From Oscillospiraceae bacterium (GTDB lineage Bacteria; Bacillota; Clostridia; Oscillospirales; Ruminococcaceae), in assembly GCA_900768245.1 (NCBI GenBank), contig CAAGCE010000145.1:1-9351 (forward strand): 9,351 nt of DNA. The letters are read 5' to 3'. Below the pieces are notes generated by a model. The model was not told where the DNA came from and made no database searches. It saw nothing but the letters and a program-made list of their open reading frames with translations. The stretch's first letter is position 1. Each line of letters opens with the position of its first letter. Positions 1-6,959 of this stretch are shown piece by piece. Position numbers and translations under genes: made by a program.

Positions 1-202
1 ACCACGGGCTTTGCCCTTTGGATTCCCACAAGCCTTTGATAAAGGCAAAGCCTGTTTTCGCTGCCGCTCAAACTTTTCTTCGAAAAGCAAGCAGGCTTGA
101 CCGAAACTTTTATATGGGGTTCGCTTGGTACTTACGACCGCGGCGGCTTGCTATCCCCCGACTGCAGCAAGCTTTATGCCGCCGCCCCCCAAAAAAATAA
201 AA
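1..202 (+). repeat. GC-rich dispersed intergenic repeat, copy 1 (possibly cut by window start)
   Basis: The first 39 bases are identical to the reverse complement of 9305-9343. Further blocks shared with the right-hand copy are GCTTGACCGAAACTTT (95-110), the block around TTACGACCGCGGCGGC (about 134-159), and the terminal TGCCGCCGCCCCCC followed by A7TA4 (178-202). Compared with the right copy, this one has an extra block of about 50 nt (roughly 41-92) that forms nested stems: GCCTTT/AAAGGC at 32-46, AAGCCTG/CAGGCTT at 48-54 and 92-98, and CTTTTC/GAAAAG at 73-87. An open frame runs through the element, but I do not consider it a gene because the second copy is too diverged and has indels. The outer limit is unknown because homology begins at base 1. 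It is probably a multicopy, non-coding, structured repeat typical of Ruminococcus-like genomes. That family assignment is inference. Confidence 0.85.
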
Positions 203-319
203 GATCCTGCCGATACAGCTTTTTGATGCTTTTATGCACAACTGTTCATATCATTTTTTCTTAATTCTTGTGCCTGTTGACAAAATAGTATTACATCATT
301 TATTTGCAATAATTTGTTG

Positions 320-348
320 TTGATTTACACATATTAAAATACTATAAT
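320..348 (+). promoter_or_regulatory. Sigma-70-type promoter of the antiporter gene
   Basis: A -35 box TTGATT (320-325) and a perfect -10 box TATAAT (343-348) are separated by 17 nt, in AT-rich DNA just upstream of the antiporter gene. The predicted start near 355 gives a leader of about 35 nt that contains GGAGG (378-382). A second TTGACA at 277-282 has only a poor -10 (TTATTT, 300-305) and is a weaker candidate. No riboswitch-like structure is visible between 203 and 389. Confidence 0.75.
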
Positions 349-389
349 ACGAAAGTTAGCGAAATAAAAGGAAATATGGAGGAAATATC

Positions 390-1622
390 ATGGAAACATT
401 CTCAATGTTCAAGGATATGGCGATCATTATTCTCGCTGCTGAGATCTTTGGACTTCTTGCAAAAAAATGCAAAGCTCCTCAGGTCGTCGGTCAGATACTT
501 GCAGGTCTTCTTATCGGTCCTGCTATTCTGAATCTCATTCATCCTTCCGACTTTCTTAATCAGATGGCTGAGATCGGCGTTGTTCTGCTGATGTTCTCGG
601 CAGGTCTTGAAACTGACCTTAAAGAGCTTATCCGCACAGGTCCTCTTGCACTGCTTGTTGCCTGCGTCGGTGTTGCTGTACCGCTTCTTGGCGGCTTCGT
701 TCTCTTCTCGCTGCTTATGTACGGCGGCTTCCCTGCAGTGGGCTCGCCCGAGTTCTTCCGTGCGCTCTTCATCGGCTCTATTATGACTGCCACTTCTGTT
801 ACTATCAGCGTTCAGACGCTCCGTGAGCTCGGTCACTTAAAGGGCAAGATCGGTACTCTTATTCTCAGTGCCGCTATCATTGATGATGTTATCGGCATTA
901 TCGTTCTCACATTCGTTATCAGCCTTTCCGGCGGCGATGCTTCCGGCAGCACAAGCATCGGCAAGGTCCTCATTCAGATCCTGCTCTTCTTCATTGTTAC
1001 CATTGGTGTCGGTATCCTGGTTTACAAGCTCTTCAAGTTCCTCAATATGAAATACGAACACAGAAGACGTATCCCTATTTTCGGTCTTGCTTTCGCACTC
1101 ATTATGTCATTCGTTGCTGAAAAGTTTTTCGGTATTGCAGACATCACAGGTGCTTATGCTGCAGGTATCATTCTCTCCAGCATCAAGGACAGCGACTATG
1201 TTGCTCAGAAAATGGACATCAGCTCCTATATGATCTTCGGACCGATATTTTTTGTAAACATCGGACTTAAAACGACTTTTGAAAATATGACAGGCGAGCT
1301 TATGCTCTTCTCTGTACTGTTCGTTATCGTTGCTCTTATTACAAAGATCATCGGCTGCGGTCTTACTGCAAAGCTTGCAAAGAACAGCTGGAAGGACAGC
1401 CTCAAGGTCGGCGTCGGTATGATGACACGAGGAGAGGTCGCTCTTATCGTTGCATCAAAGGGTCTTAATGTCGGTCTTATGGATCAGAAATACTTTGTTG
1501 CTGTTATTCTCCTTATCATCTGCTCCTCTGTTGCAACACCTATCGTTCTTAAGCTTCTCTACCGTGGTGAAAAGAAGCCCGGCGAAATTGAAGAAAATCA
1601 GCAAATCGAAGCTAAGACTTAA
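390..1622 (+). CDS. CPA2-type cation:proton antiporter (Na+/H+ exchanger family)
   Basis: This 410-aa integral membrane protein has about 12 hydrophobic segments, consistent with the sodium/hydrogen exchanger fold (PF00999, CPA2 branch: NapA/GerN/KefB-like). Visible signatures are GQILAGLLIGP (residues 34-44), GVVLLMFSAGLETDL (63-77), TATSVTIS (133-140), the ion-binding pair Asp165-Asp166 in AAIIDDVIG, and MMTRGEVALI (344-353). In this superfamily the two acidic residues bind the exchanged ion, and a DD pair is typical of electrogenic exchange (established for NhaA and NapA). There is no C-terminal TrkA/RCK nucleotide-binding domain, so it is a core transporter rather than a KefC-like gated channel. 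The likely role is Na+ or K+ extrusion coupled to proton entry for pH and salt balance. The start is set by GGAGG seven nt upstream. It is monocistronic, with its own promoter and terminator. The exchanged ion cannot be told from sequence. Confidence 0.92.
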   Translation: METFSMFKDMAIIILAAEIFGLLAKKCKAPQVVGQILAGLLIGPAILNLIHPSDFLNQMAEIGVVLLMFSAGLETDLKELIRTGPLALLVACVGVAVPLLGGFVLFSLLMYGGFPAVGSPEFFRALFIGSIMTATSVTISVQTLRELGHLKGKIGTLILSAAIIDDVIGIIVLTFVISLSGGDASGSTSIGKVLIQILLFFIVTIGVGILVYKLFKFLNMKYEHRRRIPIFGLAFALIMSFVAEKFFGIADITGAYAAGIILSSIKDSDYVAQKMDISSYMIFGPIFFVNIGLKTTFENMTGELMLFSVLFVIVALITKIIGCGLTAKLAKNSWKDSLKVGVGMMTRGEVALIVASKGLNVGLMDQKYFVAVILLIICSSVATPIVLKLLYRGEKKPGEIEENQQIEAKT

Positions 1623-1638
1623 ACTATTGCACAAATAC

Positions 1639-1679
1639 AAGATCCCGAATCTGCAAAGACTCGGGATCTTTTTATTTTT
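1639..1679 (+). terminator. Rho-independent terminator of the antiporter gene
   Basis: A perfect 10-bp stem, AAGATCCCGA (1639-1648) with TCGGGATCTT (1661-1670), encloses a 12-nt loop. It is followed by a T-rich tract, TTTATTTTT. It lies 16 nt after the antiporter stop codon. The tract runs directly into the promoter of the next gene. Confidence 0.93.
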
Positions 1680-1683
1680 GACA

Positions 1684-1712
1684 TTGACTTGCTCTGCAAT
1701 GTACGTTATAAT
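1684..1712 (+). promoter_or_regulatory. Promoter of the AraC-family regulator gene
   Basis: TTGACT (1684-1689) and TATAAT (1707-1712) are separated by 17 nt. A better-matching TTGACA at 1678-1683 would give a 23-nt spacer, so it is unlikely to be the -35 used. The predicted start near 1719 leaves a leader of only about 17 nt. The -35 begins within a few bases of the upstream terminator's T tract. Confidence 0.75.
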
Positions 1713-1735
1713 TGTTTCATACTTTAATAAAGTGA

Positions 1736-2533
1736 GTGGTCTTTCTGAAAATAAACAACATCGGTTACAACAATCATCACGGTGCTGAGTTCTGCATTTA
1801 CCGTCCGTCGGGTTCGGGTGATAATCTCCTGCTGCTTATAAAAACTCCCGCTATTTTTAACCTTAACGGTGAAGATGTTACTGCACAGAAGAACTCTTTC
1901 ATTCTTTATCGTGAGGGTACTACGCAGTTTTACCGTTCAAACGGCGGCGAATATGCTAATGACTGGTTTCATTTTTCTTTTTCCGATGATGAGCTTTCGG
2001 TATTTACTGAGCTTGGAATACCCTTTGACACGGTGATCCCTCTTGGCGACATCGGAAACCTCTCCGCTCTGATAAAAAATATGAGCATTGAATTTTTTGC
2101 GGACGCTCCTCACCGTGACGAATCCGTTGAGCTTTATATGCGGCTGTTTTTCATCAAGCTGAGCGATAAGCTTCACGCTCCCCAAAACATCGCTTCAAGT
2201 CACTATGACAAAATGTCGGCGGTACGCAGCCGTATTTACAGCATACCACAGTATAACTGGAGCATTGATGCCCTCGCCCGTGAGCTTTCTATGAGCAAGT
2301 CCCACTTTGAGCATATGTACAAGCAGCTTTTCGGCATAAGCGTTATGAACGAAGTCATAAACAGCCGCCTTGAATACGCAAAATTCATACTCTCCTCCTC
2401 CGACACTCCAATAAATCAGATAGCGGAAATGTGCGGCTACAACAATGACATTCACTTTATGCGGCAGTTCAAATCAAGGCTCGGTTTAACTCCAAGCCAA
2501 TACAGAACACAACACAGATTAATTAAGAATTAA
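1736..2533 (+). CDS. AraC-family transcriptional regulator
   Basis: This 265-aa protein has an N-terminal effector-binding region of the AraC cupin type (about residues 8-145, with GEDVTAQKNSFILY and NDWFHFSF resembling the sugar-binding AraC fold). A C-terminal double helix-turn-helix follows. The first HTH is about 175-200 (WSIDALARELSMSKSHFEHM). The second is about 224-257, with the family signature INQIAEMCGY...FMRQFKSRLGLTPSQYR. It probably binds DNA and activates or represses transcription in response to a small molecule, but the ligand and target are unknown. The GTG start is chosen because the preceding in-frame codon is TGA and the next ATG lies far inside the protein. No good Shine-Dalgarno is seen, so initiation is weak or nearly leaderless. 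The last residues (LIKN) are encoded by the start of an AATTAAG repeat. The gene is convergent with the minus-strand operon. Confidence 0.9.
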   Translation: MVFLKINNIGYNNHHGAEFCIYRPSGSGDNLLLLIKTPAIFNLNGEDVTAQKNSFILYREGTTQFYRSNGGEYANDWFHFSFSDDELSVFTELGIPFDTVIPLGDIGNLSALIKNMSIEFFADAPHRDESVELYMRLFFIKLSDKLHAPQNIASSHYDKMSAVRSRIYSIPQYNWSIDALARELSMSKSHFEHMYKQLFGISVMNEVINSRLEYAKFILSSSDTPINQIAEMCGYNNDIHFMRQFKSRLGLTPSQYRTQHRLIKN

Positions 2534-2552
2534 GAATTAAAAATTAAGAATT
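2521..2552. repeat. AATTAAG short tandem repeat
   Basis: Copies of AATTAAG start at 2521, 2528 and 2542, with a degenerate AATTAA at 2535 and a partial AATT at 2549. The block spans the stop codon of the AraC-type gene (TAA at 2531-2533) and so supplies its last codons. Its role is unknown. It may mark the edge of an inserted intergenic repeat. Confidence 0.7.
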
Positions 2553-2560
2553 TGATGATC

Positions 2561-2609
2561 TATACAAAAGAAGCTGTCACATTTAAAATGCGGCAGCTTC
2601 TTTTGTATA
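2561..2609. terminator. Bidirectional terminator between convergent genes
   Basis: TATACAAAAGAAGCTG (2561-2576) pairs perfectly over 16 bp with 2594-2609, and a T-G and a C-G pair extend the stem inward. The loop is about 13-17 nt. The T-rich run lies inside the 3' arm (TTCTTTTGTATA) and is followed by TTATTT. The structure is equally good on the minus strand, so it probably ends both the AraC-type transcript and any read-through from the minus-strand operon. Confidence 0.85.
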
Positions 2610-2615
2610 TTATTT

Positions 2616-2775
2616 ATACTAATCTTTAATCGTTCTATAGACAAAGCCGACAGATGAAATAATTCCAATCAAGGAAAGCGACTGCAGGCGGGCTTGCTGC
2701 CCGTCAAAGGAGTTTGACGAAGAGTGGGATTATTTCAGCCGAGGATTTGTCTATAGGTTGATTAAAGATTAGTAT
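2616..2775. repeat. 160-bp imperfect palindrome with nested hairpins (MITE-like or structured RNA)
   Basis: Three pairs of arms match. 2616-2631 pairs with 2760-2775 (16 bp, perfect). CTATAGACAAA (2635-2645) pairs with 2746-2756 (11 bp, perfect). 2655-2667 pairs with 2725-2737 (13 bp, one G-T). They are separated by a small G-T/mismatch step and by an internal loop in which both sides read GCCGA. The core (2668-2724) can form two further competing hairpins: CGGGC/GCCCG (2689-2693, 2699-2703; loop TTGCT) and CGTCAAA/TTTGACG (2702-2708, 2713-2719; loop GGAG). The right arm contains the stop codon and last three codons of the 983-aa gene. TATTAT occurs on both sides (2608-2613, 2776-2781), but this is weak evidence for a target duplication in such AT-rich DNA. 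No protein is encoded. It may be a non-autonomous mobile element, a transcript-end structure, or a small RNA. Confidence 0.8.
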
Positions 2776-5713
2776 TATTATGCTTGTTTTCTTCCATTGC
2801 GGCAACAAGGCTTCTGATACGGATCTTTGCAGCACCGAGATTGTTTATTTCATCAATTTTGAGCTGTGTATAAAGCTTTCCGCCGCCTTCAAGTATCGAA
2901 CGGACTTCATCTGTTGTGATAGCGTCGATACCGCAGCCGAAGGATACAAGCTGTACAAGCTGCATATCCGGCTGAGTTGTTACATACTGTGCCGCCTTAT
3001 AAAGTCTGGAATGATATGTCCACTGGTTGAGGACGTCAAGCTTTGGTGTATGACCGTACTTGAACACGCTGTCCTCTGTGATAACTGCAAGTCCGAGAGA
3101 TGAAATAAGCTTATGGATACCGTGGTTTATCTCAGGGTCAAGGTGATAAGGACGGCCTGCAATTACAATTATAGGCATATCAAGCTCTCTTGCTCTTGCT
3201 GTGATGCGGTCGCCTTCCTTTTCAATATCGGACATATATGTATCAAGTGCTGCACGAGCCTTAGTGTAGGCTTCCGCTGCTTCCTTTTTACCAATACCGT
3301 ATGCGGCAAGTGCCTTTGATGAAGCTTCTGCAAAATGCTTCGGCAGGTTAAGGTCGATATGAGGACAAAGGAAGTTCTTATCGTTGAGCTGCGGTATATT
3401 TGCTTTCAAAAGCTCAGGATAATATGCAACAACAGGACAGTTGTAATGGTTATCGCTCTCGCCGTCGTCAACATTATAGCTTTCACATGGGTAGAAAATG
3501 AAGTCTGCGCCACGTTCAAGGAGGCTGATAATATGTCCGTGAGCAAGCTTTGCAGGGTAACAAACCGTATCGGACGGAATAGTGTTCTGACCTTTGTAAT
3601 AAGTCTTTCGTGTGCTTTCCTCGGAGATGACTACCTCAAAGCCAAGCTCTGTGAAAAATCTGCTCCAGAACGGCAGCTGTTCATAAATACCAAGTGCAAG
3701 AGGAAGTCCGACTTTGGCTTTTGCCTTGCCGACAGGCTTCTGTTCAGCGGCTTCAAGCAGATGCTTGTATTTGTACTCATAAAGGTTGAGATCCTCTGTT
3801 GTACGCTTTATTCCTGCGCCCTTTTCGCAGCGGTTGCCGCTTATGAATTTATGACCGTCGTTAAAGGTTATCATTGTAAGGCTGCAATGCGCTGTACAGC
3901 CGCCGCAGTTGAGCTGACGTGAGGAGAATGTGAAACGGTCAAGCTGTTCGGGAGTGATAAGCTTTGTTGGTTCTTTGTGATTTTCCTTTGCATAGAGAGC
4001 CGCACCGAATGCGCCCATAAGTCCCGCAATGGCAGGTCTTACAACGTTTCTGCCAAGCTCCTTTTCAAAGGAACGGAGAACAGCATCGTTAAGGAACGTA
4101 CCGCCCTGAACGACGATATTTTTGCCCAGCTCATCAACGGATCTTGCTCTGATCACCTTATAGATAGCGTTCTTGATGATAGATGAGGAAAGACCTGCGG
4201 AAATATCTTCAACGGACGCACCGTCCTTCTGAGCCTGCTTTACTGAGCTGTTCATAAATACGGTACAGCGTGAACCCAAATCAACGGGGTGTTCCGCAAA
4301 AAGTCCAAGCTGTGAGAACTCAGCTATATCATAACCGAGGGCAAGGGCAAAGGTCTGGATAAATGAGCCGCAGCCTGAGGAACAGGCTTCATTGAGCATA
4401 ATGCTGTCGATAGCGTGATTTTTTATTTTAAAGCACTTAATATCCTGACCGCCGATGTCGATAATAAAGTCAACATCAGGTTGGAAGAACGAAGCAGCCT
4501 TGTAATGTGCAACCGTTTCAACTATACCGAAATCAACGCCAAGACCTGCTTTGATAAGATCCTCACCGTAGCCTGTTACAGCGGAGGAAACGATATTTAT
4601 TCTGTCGCCCGTAAGCTTGTAAATATCCTTCAGCTTATCGGAAATAACATTGAGAGGCTGACCCTTATTTGATGTGTAGTGCTGGTAGAGGAGCTTTCCG
4701 TCTGGAGTGATAAGCACAAGCTTTGTTGTGGTCGAGCCTGCGTCGATACCGAGGTAGGCATCGCCCTTGTATTTGTTGATGTCCTCATATGGAAGGTCGC
4801 ATTGCTTATGACGTTCAACAAAGTCATAATACTCTTCCTTTGAAGCAAAAAGAGGGTCGCCGGTTACAATATCATCAGTCATTTTTGCATTTTCAAGGCG
4901 TGAGATAACGTCGTCAAGCTTGTATTCATCGGAAACCTCGTTAGCGTGAAGTGCGCAGCCGTATGCCATAAAGCAAGGTGCATTTTCGGGGAATACAGCG
5001 TTTTCATCGGAAAGCTTCAATGTATCTGTGAAAGCCTTGCGCAGACCCTGCTGGAATGAAAGAGGACCGCCAAGGAAAAGGACCTTGCCCTTGATAGCAC
5101 GTCCCTGTGCAAGACCTGAAACGGTCTGGTCAACGACTGCCTGAAAAATCGAAGCGGCAATATCCTCACGCTTTGCGCCCTGATTGAGCAGCGGCTGAAT
5201 ATCGGATTTTGCAAAAACACCGCATCTTGATGCGATAGGATATATTTTTTCAGCTTTGAGAGCAAGCTTGTCAAGCTCATCTGTTGTAATGCCGAGAAGA
5301 GTTGCCATCTGGTCGATGAATGCGCCTGTTCCGCCTGCGCAGGAACCGTTCATACGCTGTTCAACGCCGCCTGTGAGGAAGATTATCTTTGCGTCCTCAC
5401 CGCCAAGCTCAATAACAACATCAGCGTCGGGATAGCTTTCCTTAACGGCAATAAATGCGCCGAAAACCTCCTGAACGAACGGAAGTCCCGAAGCTGTTGC
5501 AAGTCCAAGACCTGCCGAACCGGTAATGCTGAGCCTGAAGCTGTCGTCCGGATAAAGCTTCTGAATATCGGTAAGCTGTTCGGTAACTGTTTCCTTTACC
5601 TTTGAAAAGTGACGCTGATATTTTGAATAGATTATTTTTTTATCTTCATCAAGGATCACTGTTTTAACGGTGGTCGAACCAACGTCAATGCCAAGTGCAT
5701 ATACTTTACTCAT
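2762..5713 (-). CDS. Acyl-CoA dehydratase activase-like protein with tandem HgdC-type ATPase domains, apparently shortened
   Basis: This 983-aa soluble protein has two BadF/BadG/BcrA/BcrD-type (ASKHA) ATPase domains. The first is about 1-260, with phosphate loop GIDVGSTTVK (8-17). The second is about 317-575, with GIDAGSTTTK (322-331). In HgdC, two cysteines per monomer hold a [4Fe-4S] cluster at the dimer interface. The equivalents here are Cys125 (NGSCAGGTG) and Cys164 (SRCGVF), then Cys444/Cys448 (NEACSSGCGSF) and Cys483 (SRCTVF). A CxxCxxxC motif follows (603, 606, 610), with Cys629, then a DUF2229-like region (about 660-970) with TVCYP, YPCESYN and SFGCG. HgdC relatives use ATP to drive low-potential electron transfer to a dehydratase or reductase. 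The substrate of this fused branch is unknown to me. Fused relatives I recall are about 1400 aa and continue with a dehydratase-like domain that is missing here. The gene ends inside the palindrome. It is the last operon gene, 30 nt after aroK, with AAGGA nine nt before ATG. Confidence 0.88.
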   Translation of the reverse strand: MSKVYALGIDVGSTTVKTVILDEDKKIIYSKYQRHFSKVKETVTEQLTDIQKLYPDDSFRLSITGSAGLGLATASGLPFVQEVFGAFIAVKESYPDADVVIELGGEDAKIIFLTGGVEQRMNGSCAGGTGAFIDQMATLLGITTDELDKLALKAEKIYPIASRCGVFAKSDIQPLLNQGAKREDIAASIFQAVVDQTVSGLAQGRAIKGKVLFLGGPLSFQQGLRKAFTDTLKLSDENAVFPENAPCFMAYGCALHANEVSDEYKLDDVISRLENAKMTDDIVTGDPLFASKEEYYDFVERHKQCDLPYEDINKYKGDAYLGIDAGSTTTKLVLITPDGKLLYQHYTSNKGQPLNVISDKLKDIYKLTGDRINIVSSAVTGYGEDLIKAGLGVDFGIVETVAHYKAASFFQPDVDFIIDIGGQDIKCFKIKNHAIDSIMLNEACSSGCGSFIQTFALALGYDIAEFSQLGLFAEHPVDLGSRCTVFMNSSVKQAQKDGASVEDISAGLSSSIIKNAIYKVIRARSVDELGKNIVVQGGTFLNDAVLRSFEKELGRNVVRPAIAGLMGAFGAALYAKENHKEPTKLITPEQLDRFTFSSRQLNCGGCTAHCSLTMITFNDGHKFISGNRCEKGAGIKRTTEDLNLYEYKYKHLLEAAEQKPVGKAKAKVGLPLALGIYEQLPFWSRFFTELGFEVVISEESTRKTYYKGQNTIPSDTVCYPAKLAHGHIISLLERGADFIFYPCESYNVDDGESDNHYNCPVVAYYPELLKANIPQLNDKNFLCPHIDLNLPKHFAEASSKALAAYGIGKKEAAEAYTKARAALDTYMSDIEKEGDRITARARELDMPIIVIAGRPYHLDPEINHGIHKLISSLGLAVITEDSVFKYGHTPKLDVLNQWTYHSRLYKAAQYVTTQPDMQLVQLVSFGCGIDAITTDEVRSILEGGGKLYTQLKIDEINNLGAAKIRIRSLVAAMEENKHNNTNL

Positions 5714-5743
5714 TTTTCACGTTCCTTTTTATGTTATAGTGTA

Positions 5744-6253
5744 TCATTTTTTCAATACTTCAATTATCCTGTCTGCGACTTCCGAGGGAGTACCCTCTCC
5801 GCTTACTGTGTATGCTGAATTTTCCCTGTATGCAGGAACACGTCCGTCATAGATTATGTTAAGCTCTTCTTTTGTATTGTTTACAACGATAGGTCTGTCC
5901 TTGCCGCCCTTTATTCTGTTATAGCAGGTCTCAAAGTCCACGTCGATATAAACAACGCAGCCTGCACCGTTTGCTATTTCGGCATTGACCTTTTTCAGCA
6001 TAGCACCGCCGCCGCAGGCAATAATGCCGCTCTTTTCGGAAAGCTCTCTTACAGCGTCCGTTTCAGCCCTGCGGAAGAAATCCTCTCCTTTTTCGGCAAA
6101 CATCTGCGGGATAGTCATACCCTGCTTTTTAACGATATAGTCGTCCATATCGGTAAAATCGCAGCCAAGCTTATCGGCAAGGAGCTTTCCTGCGGTAGAT
6201 TTTCCGCAGCCCATAAATCCGCATAAAAATATAGATCTCTTGATCTCAGGCAT
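5744..6253 (-). CDS. aroK: Shikimate kinase
   Basis: This 169-aa cytoplasmic enzyme is the usual family length. It phosphorylates shikimate to shikimate 3-phosphate with ATP, the fifth step of chorismate and aromatic amino acid synthesis. The visible motifs are complete: Walker A GFMGCGKST (12-20), the DxD pair Asp35/Asp37 (TDMDDYI), the shikimate-binding arginine in FFRRAE (61-62), the GGG loop (81-83), the lid arginine in KDRPIV (Arg120), and RVPAYRE (138-144) with the adenine/shikimate-site arginine. The reading frame stays open upstream to 6352, but that extension is very Lys/Met-rich and antisense-like. The ATG at 6251-6253 directly precedes the conserved fold and is chosen. This start overlaps the stop codon of the 237-aa gene by 8 nt (ATGCCTGA), which implies translational coupling. 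The nearest GAAAGGA is 14 nt away, longer than ideal. No other shikimate-pathway gene is nearby. Confidence 0.95.
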   Translation of the reverse strand: MPEIKRSIFLCGFMGCGKSTAGKLLADKLGCDFTDMDDYIVKKQGMTIPQMFAEKGEDFFRRAETDAVRELSEKSGIIACGGGAMLKKVNAEIANGAGCVVYIDVDFETCYNRIKGGKDRPIVVNNTKEELNIIYDGRVPAYRENSAYTVSGEGTPSEVADRIIEVLKK

Positions 6254-6959
6254 AAAAAACACGACCGTCCTTTCGGTTATCTTCTTTATCTTCTTCATCT
6301 TCGCCGTCGTCATCGGCATTTTCAGCTTTCTCGGAGTCATTTGCATATTCAATTAGCTTTCCTGCAAGTCCTTCCTCCATACAGGAATAGAACATTGCGA
6401 AAAGCACGTCAACAAATCCAAGGAGAAATGTATTTTTATTTGTTATTTCCGTCAGCGACGGAACATTTGCAAAAATATAGGTCTTATACCAATCCGCAGT
6501 AAAGGGCGGAAGCTTTTTGCCCTTTCTTACAAGATATTTTGTTTCAAGGAATGTTTCGGCAATGGTTTCGCCCACATTTTCCGCACCCTTGTTCATAACA
6601 GCGGTATAAAGTCTGTAAAGCTGGTCATCGGTCATAGAATCCTCGCCGTACTTTACATTTTTCAGCACGGGTATCCTTACCGCAAAGCTGTAAACCATAA
6701 GTCCCAGCACTTTATTGTAAGCCTCGTTCTGCATCTCACGGCAGGTATAGTCGTCAATGCGCAGTCCGAACGCTCTCATACCGTCGCTTTCGGGAATATT
6801 GTTCAGCACGACTTTCAGCAGATCCTTTATGTTCACGCTGTAAAATTCGTTTTCCGCCATAGAATAAATATATTTAACGGAATTGAAAAGACATACTCCG
6901 CATTTGACGATATGATCCGCCAGACCGTTTATCGCAGATTCTTCATTGATAAAATTCAT
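6246..6959 (-). CDS. Uncharacterised 237-aa protein with acidic tail
   Basis: I do not recognise this protein. It appears soluble and mostly helical, with no signal peptide and no clear membrane segment (the most hydrophobic stretch is about 178-192, FLLGFVDVLFAMFYS). It contains scattered cysteines (20, 23, 73, 193) but no obvious metal motif. Residues 205-230 form a strongly acidic, low-complexity tail (ENADDDGEDEEDKED). Its ATG overlaps the stop of the upstream 544-aa gene in an ATGA junction (6956-6959), and its stop overlaps the aroK start. GAGGA lies only 3 nt upstream, and AAGGA is at 12 nt. The overlaps indicate a co-translated set, and the 544-aa product is the likeliest functional partner. 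That partnership is inferred from gene arrangement only. Confidence 0.85.
   Translation of the reverse strand: MNFINEESAINGLADHIVKCGVCLFNSVKYIYSMAENEFYSVNIKDLLKVVLNNIPESDGMRAFGLRIDDYTCREMQNEAYNKVLGLMVYSFAVRIPVLKNVKYGEDSMTDDQLYRLYTAVMNKGAENVGETIAETFLETKYLVRKGKKLPPFTADWYKTYIFANVPSLTEITNKNTFLLGFVDVLFAMFYSCMEEGLAGKLIEYANDSEKAENADDDGEDEEDKEDNRKDGRVFYA

Noticed and set aside
18..200. 60-codon open frame within the left-hand repeat
   Set aside because: It lies wholly in a dispersed repeat, has no ribosome site, and the second copy of the repeat has indels that break the frame.
203..233. Possible minus-strand terminator in front of the left repeat's T tract
   Set aside because: Only a bulged 8-bp outer stem and a 3-4-bp inner stem can form, and no minus-strand gene in the window would use it.
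2521..2552. AATTAAG units as a CRISPR-like or iteron array
   Set aside because: The units are 7 nt with no spacers, and there is no replication gene nearby.
2780..4672. Several plus-strand open frames opposite the activator gene
   Set aside because: They are Cys-rich shadow frames of a strongly conserved minus-strand protein and lack ribosome sites.
5733..5763. Possible internal promoter before the activator gene (TTGAAG, 19-nt gap, TATAAC, minus strand)
   Set aside because: The spacing is too long and the -35 is poor. The 30-nt intergenic gap fits co-transcription with aroK.
6254..6352. 33-residue N-terminal extension of shikimate kinase
   Set aside because: The extension is Met/Lys-rich low complexity encoded opposite-frame to the acidic tail of the overlapping gene. 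The conserved fold begins at the ATG at 6253, which gives the normal length.
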